Shown here piece after piece: positions 53,399-62,409 of a stretch of DNA of 64,000 nt. The position numbers and the translations under genes were made by a program. Every line of letters starts with the position of its first letter. Position 1 is the first letter of the stretch. The notes beneath the pieces were generated by a model, which was given only the letters and a program-made list of their open reading frames with translations, was not told where the DNA came from and searched no databases. Source of the DNA: Nostoc sp. KVJ20 (lineage in GTDB: Bacteria > Cyanobacteriota > Cyanobacteriia > Cyanobacteriales > Nostocaceae); NCBI RefSeq assembly GCF_001712795.1, contig NZ_KV757632.1, positions 1-64,000 on the forward strand. Direction: 5' to 3'.

Positions 53399-53518
53399 CT
53401 TGTTTGTCACAGATGATTTAGAGAAGTTAGGAGTGGGCGTATTAGCGTCAGGATTTATGCTGAGAGTGATGGGAGGTAAAGTAGCTCCCATCACACCTAA
53501 ACTGATTGAACTCGCCAT

Positions 53519-55837
53519 TTAATTCGTCGGATTAGAGGGTTTAACCTGATTTCGCATTGTTTCAAAGCTAAAAGCAGCCGCACCAAAGGTTACTAACAAC
53601 ACTCCCAGAATTTGCACAATCTCCAAATTCTCTTGAATGATTAACCCAGCGAAAATCACCGTTAAAACTGGGATAGTACCACCAATGAGCGCCGCTCGCG
53701 AGCCACCTAGTTTACTAATACCAACATTGTTGAGCAAATAGCCGCCAAGAGTCAGCACACCCAAAATAAACGCGCTTAAAACCAGTTCTAGCATCTTAGA
53801 ACTGTCAACTACCAAGTTCCAAAAAGGTAGCATCAAGCAGATAAAGCTCAACAACAACATGGTAGCGAAGTTAATTAAAGTAAAAGTTACGGGATGCAGT
53901 TTGCTAGCACAAACCCTTGTCAAAATTATGTAAGCCGCAAAAGCAACGCCCGAAAGCAGGGCGGTGCTACTTCCCGTTGAAGTATTACCCATAGCTATGG
54001 CGGGAGAGCCTCCCAAAACCAGCAATTCACCGCAGCAAATCGCGGCGATCGCACCGATGCGGAATATTGTAGGGCGATCGCGAAACAGAAACCACGACAA
54101 TAGACCACTAACCATTGGATAGATAAAGAACAGTGCGATCGCCATTCCAGTTGTGACTTGAGCGATCGCAATGTAAATTAGCACCTGAGACAAAAACAAA
54201 AAGCAGCCACTCACAATCGATAACACCAAAATCTGCTTGGTAGCTGCATTAGTAGGTGTGGGATTTCCTCGGACTGAAGCAGCCAAGTTTTCCAAGTCTT
54301 GCCACAGTCTTGGATGCAATATAGGAGACAACAGTACCATCAGTGGTACCACTACCATAAACCGTAACGTCAAAATTAACAGAGTATTGCCCAAAGTCGG
54401 TGGTAGCAACTGCTCTACTTCTAATACTCCAAAAATCTGGGAACCTTCGTGGAAAATTATCTTGATGGCTACGTTATAAAGCGACGATATCACTGCCGAT
54501 AAGACAATCAACAAGAAACCGATTTGAAGTGTGGATAAGCCGGAGGAATTACGCGATTGTGGGGGTTTTGCTTGCGGCTGTGGTTCTAGCGCAGTGGTTG
54601 ATGGAGATTGAGCTTTGTTCTGTGATACATCCTTGCGAAGGACAGAAATTGGTTCAGTAGTATTGAGCTTTAGAGAAGGGCGCTTTATTCTCGGCTGTGA
54701 CACAGGTGCAGTCGGAGAATCTGATGTCGTTGCGTTTTCCGGTAAGTCCTGATTTAAGACAGAAGTTGGTTCTGTGACATTATCCTTTGGTGGCGGAACT
54801 ACAGCAGCAGGAGGTTCTGATGTCGTTTCCCTTTGCGACAAATCTTTGATGGGGACAGAAATTGGGTTCGCGGCGTTTTCTCTAACAACCGTCGGCTCTG
54901 GTGTTGTTTCCCTTTGCGACAAATCTTTGATGGGGACAGAAATTGGGTTCGCGGCGGTTTCTCTAACAACTGTCGCCTCTGGTGGTGTTTCCCTTTGCGA
55001 CAAATCCTTGCTGGGAATAGAAATTGGGTTCGCGGCGGTTTCTCTAACAACTGTCGGCTCTGATGTCGTTTCCCTTTCTAAAAATTTATTCTGGATTGGG
55101 GAAATTGGCTCAGGGGAATTTCTTACTACTTCGCTAGACGGTGGGGGGGATGTCTGAAAAGAACTGTTTTTTTCTGGCTCCGTAAACTGCAAAACAGTAG
55201 GTATACCTGATGTTGCTGGTTTGCGTGAAGTTTCTTCTATAGTTTTTTCTAGTTCTCCATGCAGGCGATTAACAAATTCCGTCAAAATCGTTTCGCCTTG
55301 CTGCTGCTGGCTGTACATCCGTGACAGCTGTTGAGAAAGATTACTTTGATAGTTTTTTAGCTCTTGTTGCAGCGAGTTAAAGGTAACAGTAACGGTATCA
55401 TCCAGACTGTCAAACATATGTTCGACTTTTTCATTGATTTCACCTACTACATTGCTGCTCACTTCAGCAGACTTCAGCGCAGCTTGTTCGTAAGATTTGC
55501 CCTCTATGTTTTGGTTAGCTAAAGTTGCCAGAGAGGATTGAAGTTGTGAAGATATATGCTTCGCCAGAACTTCTGCTAGCTGACGAATTAACACTTGCTG
55601 CTCAGTTATTTGGCGCACTTGTTGTAAATGCTCTTTTTCCTCTACCAAGCTTTGAATCTCATCAGATAACCGATTTTTTTCTGACTGAAGCCGCTTTACG
55701 TCTTCCTGCAAGGCTCTGAGAACATTCTGCTGAAGATTTTCTAAGTCTTCAACTACAGCCCAAAGAGCATTTTCCGCTGCTCTGGATAGTTCGCCTCTGA
55801 CTCTCGGATTTTCTGGTTGCTTCTCGAATCGCCCCAT
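53519..55837 (-). CDS. Coiled-coil protein fused to an EamA/DMT transporter
   Basis: A 772-residue fusion. Residues about 15-200 are coiled coil (LENLQQNVLRALQEDVKRLQ and later heptads), 210-420 are a proline/threonine-rich linker with three perfect-length 27-residue repeats (TVVRETAANPIS...), and 425-765 form a DMT-type permease with ten hydrophobic helices in two EamA halves (SALYNVAIKIIFHEG-like start, LLSWFLFRDRP, GGSPAIAMGN). DMT proteins export metabolites or carry sugars and amines; substrate is unknown. Usual DMT proteins have about 300 residues, so the soluble N-terminal half is an unusual addition, probably cytoplasmic and tethering or clustering the transporter (inference). ATG start at 55837. 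Confidence 0.85.
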   Translation of the reverse strand: MGRFEKQPENPRVRGELSRAAENALWAVVEDLENLQQNVLRALQEDVKRLQSEKNRLSDEIQSLVEEKEHLQQVRQITEQQVLIRQLAEVLAKHISSQLQSSLATLANQNIEGKSYEQAALKSAEVSSNVVGEINEKVEHMFDSLDDTVTVTFNSLQQELKNYQSNLSQQLSRMYSQQQQGETILTEFVNRLHGELEKTIEETSRKPATSGIPTVLQFTEPEKNSSFQTSPPPSSEVVRNSPEPISPIQNKFLERETTSEPTVVRETAANPISIPSKDLSQRETPPEATVVRETAANPISVPIKDLSQRETTPEPTVVRENAANPISVPIKDLSQRETTSEPPAAVVPPPKDNVTEPTSVLNQDLPENATTSDSPTAPVSQPRIKRPSLKLNTTEPISVLRKDVSQNKAQSPSTTALEPQPQAKPPQSRNSSGLSTLQIGFLLIVLSAVISSLYNVAIKIIFHEGSQIFGVLEVEQLLPPTLGNTLLILTLRFMVVVPLMVLLSPILHPRLWQDLENLAASVRGNPTPTNAATKQILVLSIVSGCFLFLSQVLIYIAIAQVTTGMAIALFFIYPMVSGLLSWFLFRDRPTIFRIGAIAAICCGELLVLGGSPAIAMGNTSTGSSTALLSGVAFAAYIILTRVCASKLHPVTFTLINFATMLLLSFICLMLPFWNLVVDSSKMLELVLSAFILGVLTLGGYLLNNVGISKLGGSRAALIGGTIPVLTVIFAGLIIQENLEIVQILGVLLVTFGAAAFSFETMRNQVKPSNPTN
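54837..55079 (-). repeat. Three tandem 81-bp repeats in the EamA fusion gene
   Basis: Units start at 54837, 54918 and 54999 on the + strand, each beginning GACAAATC. They are 27 codons each and near-identical, indicating recent tandem duplication. Degenerate related sequence continues on both sides. Confidence 0.9.
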
Positions 55838-56522
55838 TAGCTTCTAACCTCTAACACCTTGACGATAAAGCTGCTTCCGGTACACTTTATTGGCGGTCAT
55901 CCTAATTTCCTGTATTTTGTCAGATAAATTAAAAATTTTAACAGCACTTCCGCATTTCAACGTAATTCTGTCATACTAGACACAGGTTGGCAAAGTATCA
56001 AGTTTGCTCCACGGCTTAGTACACCGTATTCTCTTCAGCATTTACAAGTATTTATCCATTCGATTTGGGATTTTAGGTTTTAGATTTTGGAATTATCACC
56101 ACCACTGGAAGTCCCTTGAACTAAGACTTTTTTTATTTTTGGCCAGCTTAATTTTCATCAATATATTTGCCAATGAGATTTTTACTTTGAAATAAATCTC
56201 ACTCCAAATAAATATTTATTGTTTTACTGCCAATAATAATTGTCAAAGACTTGCAGATGCGTACCCTATCGCCACAAAATTGTCTGACTTGCGAAACTAG
56301 CTGTAAATTTGTGTGGAATGTAACTTGTGTGACAGTTTATATCTCTAAATGGAGATTAAAGTATCTTTCTGTGGAAATTCAAAGTTACGCTATCCCCTGC
56401 ACAACATTCTAAATGAATGAGCAGCAATTCTGCAAAAACACGCTTTTTTGGCGTTGTTGCAGTCTAGGTTTTACTTTGAGTAAATGCAGTAGAGGAAAAA
56501 GTTAGGAAAATATTAATAATTC
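55838..56522. other. Intergenic region, no gene seen
   Basis: AT-rich spacer of 685 bp between the fusion gene and the phosphate transporter. No repeat family member or small gene was recognised. Confidence 0.55.
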
Positions 56523-57815
56523 TTAGAAGAATAAAATCCGGGCGATGCTAAAAATGGCAGCGCTAAGAACAGCACTCACGGGGATTGTAATTAGCCATGC
56601 GGCGGCAATGCCTTTTAGTGTTTGAAACTTAATCGACTTGATATTTTGCACTATTCCAATACCAACTACACCACCGACGAGAGCGTGGGAGGTGGAGACT
56701 GGTAAACCTAGCCGGGAGGCGATGAGGATGGTGGTAGCAGTCGCAAGTTCGGCACAAAATCCACTACTAGGTTGCAAGGCAATGATGTTTTCACCAATGG
56801 TGGCGATGACTTTTTTACCCCAGACAGCTAAACCACCAACAATACCAGCACCACCAAGAATTAAAATCCAAAGAGGGATAGTAATACCATCAGTAGGTAC
56901 ACTACCAGTGCGATTAATATAAACGATCGCAGCTAAAGGAGCGATCGCATTTCCCACATCATTAGAACCATGAGCAAAGGCTACGAAGCAAGCACTTAGC
57001 AGTTGGAATCGTCCGAATAATTTTTCTACGGGATTGGGGATTGGGGATGGTGGGGCCCCCTCTGGGGATTGGGAAGTGAGAAACACTTCTTCCGTCTCTT
57101 TTAACTGTCGCCAACTAATGATTGTGAGTCCAACTGCTGTTGCTGAACCGATTAACAGTGGAATGTCGTAAGCAGGAATGTTGAAACCAACTTGCTCAAT
57201 TACAAAATTGGTGAGCGGTTCAGTCAGGGATGGTAATACAATCACGCCGAATACACCTAGCAGCAAAGTACTCAACCAGGGAATCCATTCTTGTAGCTGC
57301 ACTACTTGATTGGGTTGATCCAAAATCCAGTGCTTGATTTGACTGTAAAATAAAGCAGCGATCGCACCACTAATTAATGGTGTCAAAATCCAGCCAATGG
57401 TGATGAAGCCAATTGATGACCAATCAATTGCACCTGCTCCCAAAGCTACCCAACTAAATCCAGCGATCGCACCAACAACGGCATGAGAAGATGAGACTGG
57501 TAAACCGCGTGATGTAGCAATTTGCAACCACACACCACAAGAAATTAGTACCGTTACCATCCCAGTAACGAATATTTGGGGTGTAGCTGCGAATAAGGCG
57601 GGATTAGCAATTTTCGTTGCGAGAGTTTCCGTTACCTCATGTCCAAACAACACAGCACCCGTAAACTCTAATATCCCAGCAATTATTATCGCTTGTTTGA
57701 GGGTGACAGCTTTGGAACCGACAGAGGTTCCCATCGCGTTAGCGACATCGTTTGCTCCGAGATTCCAGGCGACGTAGAAAGCTAGTAGAGCTACGAGAGG
57801 TAAGGTAATAAGCAT
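56523..57815 (-). CDS. PiT-family inorganic phosphate transporter
   Basis: A 430-residue transporter with an inverted-repeat layout of two PiT halves. The family signature GANDVANAMGTSVG occurs at about 20-33 and its partner GSNDVGNAIAPL at about 285-296; each half also shows an SSHA or STSHA motif (LPVSSSHAVVG, LPVSTSHALVG). It moves phosphate or metal-phosphate with a cation. The central cytosolic loop (about residues 248-262) has SQSPEGAPPSPIPNP, coded by an STRR block, a part of the protein that tolerates length change. No PhoU-like gene (DUF47) adjoins, although one often does in other bacteria. Confidence 0.93.
   Translation of the reverse strand: MLITLPLVALLAFYVAWNLGANDVANAMGTSVGSKAVTLKQAIIIAGILEFTGAVLFGHEVTETLATKIANPALFAATPQIFVTGMVTVLISCGVWLQIATSRGLPVSSSHAVVGAIAGFSWVALGAGAIDWSSIGFITIGWILTPLISGAIAALFYSQIKHWILDQPNQVVQLQEWIPWLSTLLLGVFGVIVLPSLTEPLTNFVIEQVGFNIPAYDIPLLIGSATAVGLTIISWRQLKETEEVFLTSQSPEGAPPSPIPNPVEKLFGRFQLLSACFVAFAHGSNDVGNAIAPLAAIVYINRTGSVPTDGITIPLWILILGGAGIVGGLAVWGKKVIATIGENIIALQPSSGFCAELATATTILIASRLGLPVSTSHALVGGVVGIGIVQNIKSIKFQTLKGIAAAWLITIPVSAVLSAAIFSIARILFF
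57031..57071. repeat. STRR block inserted in frame in the PiT transporter gene
   Basis: GGGGATT/GGGGATG units interrupted by GGTGGGGCCCCCTCT, a palindromic segment also present in the purine-rich element near 35980. The frame is kept. Confidence 0.75.
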
Positions 57816-57860
57816 TTTGTTGGGGACAAGGGGAGAGTGGGAGAGTTCGGTTAAGGTAAG

Positions 57861-57924
57861 AGACGCGATAAATCGCCGTCTCTACAAAGACTGATTATTG
57901 TAGAGACGGCGATTCATTGCGTCT
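57861..57924. repeat. 64-bp hairpin between the ADH and PiT genes
   Basis: AGACGCGATAAATCGCCGTC... pairs with ...GACGGCGATTCATTGCGTCT over about 27 bases with few mismatches, around a ten-base loop. It lies after the ADH stop and before the PiT start on the minus strand, so it can end the one or lead the other. The inner GACGCGAT/ATCGCGTC theme is shared with the MITE core. Confidence 0.7.
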
Positions 57925-57933
57925 TTGTTCTGA

Positions 57934-58980
57934 TTACGGATAAATTAAGATTTTATAAGTATCCGGTGTTGGTGCGATCGCTTGCTCCACTGCTGCTGAT
58001 AAATCTTTTAATGGATAGCGATCGCTAATCAACGCTTGCACGTCAATTCGCTGATTAAATACAATATCGGCTGATAGATTCTGAAGCCGATAAGATGAGC
58101 TATAACTGCCGATCAAGTCAATTTCCCGACGATAGAGGATATTAGGATTGATGGGAATTTCGACTTCATCAGGGAATTCGGCGAAAAACAAGATTTTGCC
58201 ACCTTTGCGGGTACAATCAAGTGCTTGAAAGAAAGCTTTCTCACTAGGAACAGCCAACAAGGTAACATCAACACCTAGTCCACCAGTTAAGGCATGAATT
58301 TTGGCTGGTAAATCGGGATCACGAGCATCAAAAGCCGCCTCTGCGCCGACATTCAAAGCTTTTTCAATTCTAGAGGGTAGTAAATCGGTAGCGATCGCTT
58401 TTGCTCCAAAATACTTCACCAACATAATGAACATTAACCCAATTGGCCCAGCACCAGTAACTAATACAGTTTGTCCTGGAGCAATTTGGGCTTTTTTCAC
58501 AGCCTTCAAGCAACAGTTAGTTGGTTCTACAAAACTCGCTTCTTCAAAACTGATATTATCCGGGATGGGAATCAACCCACCATTTTCCACAATATGTCCG
58601 GGAACTTTGACATAATCGGCAAAACCGCCACCACTGGCGTTAAAGCCTGCGGTTGTGGAGATGTTTTTGTAGACATCGCACATGGAGAAATTATCATTTA
58701 GGCAGTAAGCGCAACGCATACAAGGGATGTGGTGCATTACCGCCACCCGTTGTCCAACTTGCCAACCTTTGACATTATTGCCTAATGCTGCGATCGTGCC
58801 GGCAGTTTCATGTCCAAAAATGCGCGGCGGTTCATAAAGTGGATAACGAATTTTTTTAATATCTGACTGACACAACCCCACAACCCGCACCTGTACCAGC
58901 ACTTCATCTGGTTCTAGGGTTGGAACTGGGATATCTTCGTAAGAGAGTTGATTGACGCCTCTAAATACCTGTGCTTTCAC
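57934..58980 (-). CDS. Zinc-dependent medium-chain alcohol/polyol dehydrogenase
   Basis: A 348-residue MDR-family oxidoreductase. Catalytic zinc ligands are Cys in GLCQSD, and His/Glu in GHETAG; four structural-zinc cysteines lie in MRCAYCLNDNFSMC. The Rossmann fold is marked by VLVTGAGPIGLMFIML. The layout is closest to sorbitol/threonine dehydrogenases, which oxidise a secondary alcohol with NAD(P). Start is GTG at 58980. No sugar-pathway genes adjoin, so the substrate is open. Confidence 0.93.
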   Translation of the reverse strand: MKAQVFRGVNQLSYEDIPVPTLEPDEVLVQVRVVGLCQSDIKKIRYPLYEPPRIFGHETAGTIAALGNNVKGWQVGQRVAVMHHIPCMRCAYCLNDNFSMCDVYKNISTTAGFNASGGGFADYVKVPGHIVENGGLIPIPDNISFEEASFVEPTNCCLKAVKKAQIAPGQTVLVTGAGPIGLMFIMLVKYFGAKAIATDLLPSRIEKALNVGAEAAFDARDPDLPAKIHALTGGLGVDVTLLAVPSEKAFFQALDCTRKGGKILFFAEFPDEVEIPINPNILYRREIDLIGSYSSSYRLQNLSADIVFNQRIDVQALISDRYPLKDLSAAVEQAIAPTPDTYKILIYP

Positions 58981-59041
58981 GTTGTTTTTTCCCGCTCAAC
59001 GATACTAGATGTAACATTAGTTAGTGGTCAACGTTAGGCTA

Positions 59042-59878
59042 TCAGGTTTGTGATTTCTCTGTCTTAGCCTGTTCTAATTGTTGCTCTAAGCTTTGTTCAA
59101 ATAGTTGGAATGCCTTGATATCCTCTGATGAGAGCTTTCCTTGAATTTCCCCATTCTGAAACCGCAGAATCTCTCCTCGGTTGTCCTTGGCAGTAATTGT
59201 TAAAACTCCCCGATTCTGCCAGAGTCGATACCGTTCACCCTCAAAATATCGACCACCCTCTGGTGCTATTCTTGCAAATTTACTCTTCAAAGTTGTTTTG
59301 GCAATTTGCACGATTACATCAGAATATTCATGGAAGCAAATACTACCAGCAAATTTTGTAACATTATTTTTTTCTAACTTATCCAGCAATTCAACAATGG
59401 TCATCGGAGGGTTTTTGAGATCCTCTGATTGCTGCTGAATTACTTGAATCATTTTTCCTGGGAATTGGTCATTAAGATAAACCAAAAAATCATCTGGATG
59501 CCAAGCCTCAATATCCCAAGGCTTTAAAGCTTCTGCTGGAAAGTCATCTAAATCAGCAGTAACAATCACTTTTGCCTTCGCAACTATAGCAGCAGCGACA
59601 ACATGGTAATCACCTGGATGATTTGTCATTGATGCAACTAGATGTTCTGGTACTTCCACTATTGCTTCAGGAAAATGTATCTTGAGCATTTCTTGAAAGC
59701 GTGCAGCCTTGGCATCTGTCATCTTTCCCTTCTTTACAAGATTGCGAGTAGCACCTTCTAGAATTTCTTGTGAAAAATGAATTTCGTAAAGTTCTGCTTC
59801 GGCAGCACGGAATAAGGTATCACACAGAGGCATGGGGTAGATAACGCAGGAGTCCAGAACAACAGAGAAAGAAAGCAT
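59042..59878 (-). CDS. PIN-domain protein, probable toxin
   Basis: A 278-residue protein with an N-terminal PIN nuclease domain (1-135): D9 in LDSCVIY, acidic residues in NHPGDYHVVAAAI and TADLDDFP form the metal site of an RNase. The C-terminal half (about 140-278; RIAPEGGRYFEGERYRLW, then NGEIQGKLSSEDIKA) is an additional domain I do not recognise and is absent from usual 130-residue PIN toxins. Encoded four bases after the HTH gene, on the same strand, as in toxin-antitoxin pairs. A DNA-partitioning or RNA-processing role is possible. Confidence 0.85.
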   Translation of the reverse strand: MLSFSVVLDSCVIYPMPLCDTLFRAAEAELYEIHFSQEILEGATRNLVKKGKMTDAKAARFQEMLKIHFPEAIVEVPEHLVASMTNHPGDYHVVAAAIVAKAKVIVTADLDDFPAEALKPWDIEAWHPDDFLVYLNDQFPGKMIQVIQQQSEDLKNPPMTIVELLDKLEKNNVTKFAGSICFHEYSDVIVQIAKTTLKSKFARIAPEGGRYFEGERYRLWQNRGVLTITAKDNRGEILRFQNGEIQGKLSSEDIKAFQLFEQSLEQQLEQAKTEKSQT

Positions 59879-59882
59879 CTTG

Positions 59883-60344
59883 TTAGTCTAATTTGCTACT
59901 TTCCTCATCATAGAACCCCTCATCTTGCAGAAATTGAGTGAATTCCTTCAAACCTTCTCGGCGCTTGGTGTCTCGGTGTTGTTTATATTTCATCAAATCA
60001 TCAAAACGAACCCGGCGATGCGAACCCACCTTAATGTAATTAATGTCACCCTGTTCTAATAACTTGATCAGGTAGGGACGTGATACGTTCAGATATTCGG
60101 CCGCTTGTTGTGTCGTCAATTCCTGTTGTTGAGGAATTATAGATATAGCCTTACCTGATGCCATTGCGTGGACAACTTGAAGTAGTACTTGATAAATCGG
60201 TTCAGGAATGGTAATTTTTTCTCCGTTAGCCCCTACCAGTTTTGCCTGGGAACCTTTAACGCTCAGTATGCGCTCCAGTTCGATAGATTGAGCTTCTAGC
60301 TGTGGAGATATTACAGACTCTGAAAGCACGCTATATTTAGACAT
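59883..60344 (-). CDS. Excisionase-type HTH protein, probable antitoxin
   Basis: A 153-residue protein with a MerR/excisionase-like helix-turn-helix (about 75-125: ELTTQQAAEYLNVSRPYLIKLLEQ, in part, then VGSHRRVRFDDLMKY). The N-terminal half is a small beta/alpha domain that may dimerise. The gene precedes the PIN gene by four bases, the order typical of antitoxin then toxin, so it probably autoregulates the pair and neutralises the nuclease. The C-terminal acidic tail (LQDEGFYDEESSKLD) would be the toxin-contact part (inference). Confidence 0.88.
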   Translation of the reverse strand: MSKYSVLSESVISPQLEAQSIELERILSVKGSQAKLVGANGEKITIPEPIYQVLLQVVHAMASGKAISIIPQQQELTTQQAAEYLNVSRPYLIKLLEQGDINYIKVGSHRRVRFDDLMKYKQHRDTKRREGLKEFTQFLQDEGFYDEESSKLD

Positions 60345-60508
60345 CGTTATTACTTCCTCTAGTATTATGGGACTTTACGCCGTCAATACCATTCACTATC
60401 TTATAATACACACTACATAAACGAAATATCCGAAAAACAAAATAAATTATCTTGTCTGATGCCAAGCTATCTGGAGAGAATATGTCGAAACTCCAGTGAG
60501 GTTAAGTG

Positions 60509-62302
60509 ATGGTTAATCAGACATACATAGCTGATGTTTTAGTTGTCGGTGGGGGAACTGGAGGGACTGCGGCTGCTATCCAAGCAGCGCGACGGGGAGC
60601 CAAAACCATTTTGGTGAGTGAATTTCCTTGGTTGGGAGGAATGCTCACTTCAGCTGGAGTGTCTGTACCCGATGGCAACGAATTAGAAGCCTTTCAAACC
60701 GGGTTATGGGGTGCGTTTTTGCAGGAATTGCGACAAAGACAGCCCGGAGGATTAGATAATAGCTGGGTAAGCTTTTTTAGTTACGATCCCCGGATTGGGG
60801 CAGAGATTTTTGCAGATTGGGTGCATGAATTACCTAATCTGCACTGGATTTCTGGACAAGTGCCTTTAGAGGTGTTCCGCCAAGGTGATTTGATTACTGG
60901 TGTGCGCTTTGCTGATTTTGCTGTCACAGCCAAAATTATTCTCGATGGCACAGAGTTAGGAGATTTATTAGCTTTAGCTGAAATACCTTATCGTTGGGGC
61001 TGGGAATTGCGATCGCAGTGGGGAGAACCCAGCGCCCCAGTGACTTTTAACTCTTTAACTCAGAAATATCCTGTGCAAGCACCCACTTATGTAGTGATTA
61101 TGCAAGATTTTGGTGAAGCGATTGCACCAGAAATTCCGGCTGCCCCTAACTATAATCCATCCGAGTTTACAGGTGCTTGGGATGGCTATGGAGCAGAGAC
61201 GTTTTTGAATTATGGACGCTTACCTGGCGATCGCTTCATGATTAATTGGCCAATCTGTGGCAATGACTACGGCCAAGGAGTAGGGGGGCTGATAGAGTCA
61301 GATGTATCCAGAGGTGAATTCATCCAAGAATCTCGCTGGCACAGCCAAAATTTTGCCCATTTTATCCAAAATCAGCTTGGTCGTCGCTATGGTTTAGCAG
61401 AAAAAGTATTTCCTCACGCCTCTACAGCTTTTGCATTGCATCCCTATTACCGGGAAAGCCGCCGCTTAGTGGGGCTAACTACTGTCCGAGAACAGGATAT
61501 TTTGCCGATCGCTGAAGGTAGAGTTGCATCTATATTTAATGATGCGTTCGCCCCTGGCGTTTGCGAAGCAATCGCAGTTGGTAACTACGCCAATGACCAT
61601 CATTATCCTGGCGTTCAATTTCCACTGCAACCAAAATCTATCCGTTGGGGGGGACGCTGGACTGGGACGCCCTTTACAATTCCCTACAGTTGTCTTATTC
61701 CGGCCACCACAGATGGTTTTTTGGTATGTGAAAAGAATATTTCTGTCTCCCACATTGCCAATGGCGCCACCAGATTACAACCTGTGGTTATGGGCATTGG
61801 TCAAGCAGCAGGGATGGCGGCGGCAATGTGTGTTGAGTTAAACTGCCAGCCGAGGGATTTACCTATTAGGGCACTACAAACAGCTTTATTGGAAGATAAT
61901 CGCTCAAAAACAGCAATTATTCCTTTCTTTAATCTTCCACCCAATCGTTCGGATTGGCTGCACTGGCAACTGTATTACTTAAATAACCCACAAACCTATC
62001 CAGCTAGTGGTTATTGCCCTTTCCCATCGGGGAATGAGTACCCTGACTCTGCTTTTGACAAGGCATCAATTCGGGAAAGTAACTGTTTCAAAGGTATTTT
62101 TTCCTGCTTGGATCAACAGGAATACAGATTTACTGTCACAGCACCAGCCGCATATCAAGGGCAAAATTGGCAGCTTGTGACTTTGCGATCGCATATCGAC
62201 GAGCAATTACGCGCTTATCCCCACGAACAATTAGTTACATTGTGGGGCCGTCATAATCACTCTGGTAATTGGTTATTAGTCGAACATTTAAATGGAGGAT
62301 AA
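60509..62302 (+). CDS. FAD-dependent oxidoreductase
   Basis: A 597-residue flavoprotein of the FAD_oxidored type (PF12831-like). The dinucleotide fold is at the N-terminus (VVGGGTGGTAAAIQAARRGA), followed by the family's WLGGMLTSAGV segment; GIGQAAGMAAAM near residue 430 closes the FAD site. A C-terminal domain of about 120 residues (NWQLVTLRSHIDEQLRAYP in part) is extra. The substrate is unknown. Start is ATG 60509, eight bases after GAGG; a GTG one codon upstream overlaps. It is upstream of patX with its own stop 107 bases before the patX start. Confidence 0.9.
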   Translation: MVNQTYIADVLVVGGGTGGTAAAIQAARRGAKTILVSEFPWLGGMLTSAGVSVPDGNELEAFQTGLWGAFLQELRQRQPGGLDNSWVSFFSYDPRIGAEIFADWVHELPNLHWISGQVPLEVFRQGDLITGVRFADFAVTAKIILDGTELGDLLALAEIPYRWGWELRSQWGEPSAPVTFNSLTQKYPVQAPTYVVIMQDFGEAIAPEIPAAPNYNPSEFTGAWDGYGAETFLNYGRLPGDRFMINWPICGNDYGQGVGGLIESDVSRGEFIQESRWHSQNFAHFIQNQLGRRYGLAEKVFPHASTAFALHPYYRESRRLVGLTTVREQDILPIAEGRVASIFNDAFAPGVCEAIAVGNYANDHHYPGVQFPLQPKSIRWGGRWTGTPFTIPYSCLIPATTDGFLVCEKNISVSHIANGATRLQPVVMGIGQAAGMAAAMCVELNCQPRDLPIRALQTALLEDNRSKTAIIPFFNLPPNRSDWLHWQLYYLNNPQTYPASGYCPFPSGNEYPDSAFDKASIRESNCFKGIFSCLDQQEYRFTVTAPAAYQGQNWQLVTLRSHIDEQLRAYPHEQLVTLWGRHNHSGNWLLVEHLNGG

Positions 62303-62346
62303 GAAGAGTTTATTTTCAGTAAAACAGAATACTTTTTGATTAATTG

Positions 62347-62374
62347 TCCGGATATTCATTAAAAAGCTAAGTAT
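62347..62374 (+). promoter_or_regulatory. DIF-type promoter candidate of patX
   Basis: TCCGGA at 62347-62352 and AAGTAT/TAAGTA about 15-16 bases downstream (62368-62374) fit the DIF1-class promoters described for heterocyst-induced genes (TCCGGA near -35). It sits 58 bases before the patX ATG, inside the only gap between patX and the preceding gene. Confidence 0.6.
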
Positions 62375-62409
62375 CAGTGAAGTGGAGAGTTCCAAAATAG
62401 ACATCTGCT

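Larger units (their letters stand above)
51682..53518. other. Long non-coding region upstream of hetR
   Basis: Over 1.8 kb without a convincing gene. It is AT-rich from 51960 to 52480. Known distal hetR promoters in Anabaena lie up to about 730 bases upstream, which would correspond to positions up to about 52050 here; no promoter box was confidently placed. The right half carries a MITE copy (52880-52982), an STRR block (53217-53262) and a hairpin (53370-53398). Three short AT-driven frames here were not accepted. Confidence 0.65.

Noticed and set aside
54774..55157. 127-codon frame opposite the EamA fusion gene
   Set aside because: It is the complement of the tandem 81-bp repeats; its repetitiveness comes from the true gene.
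57934..58980. Alcohol dehydrogenase as HetN
   Set aside because: HetN is a short-chain ketoacyl-reductase-like protein with an RGSGR motif; this is a zinc-dependent medium-chain enzyme without it.
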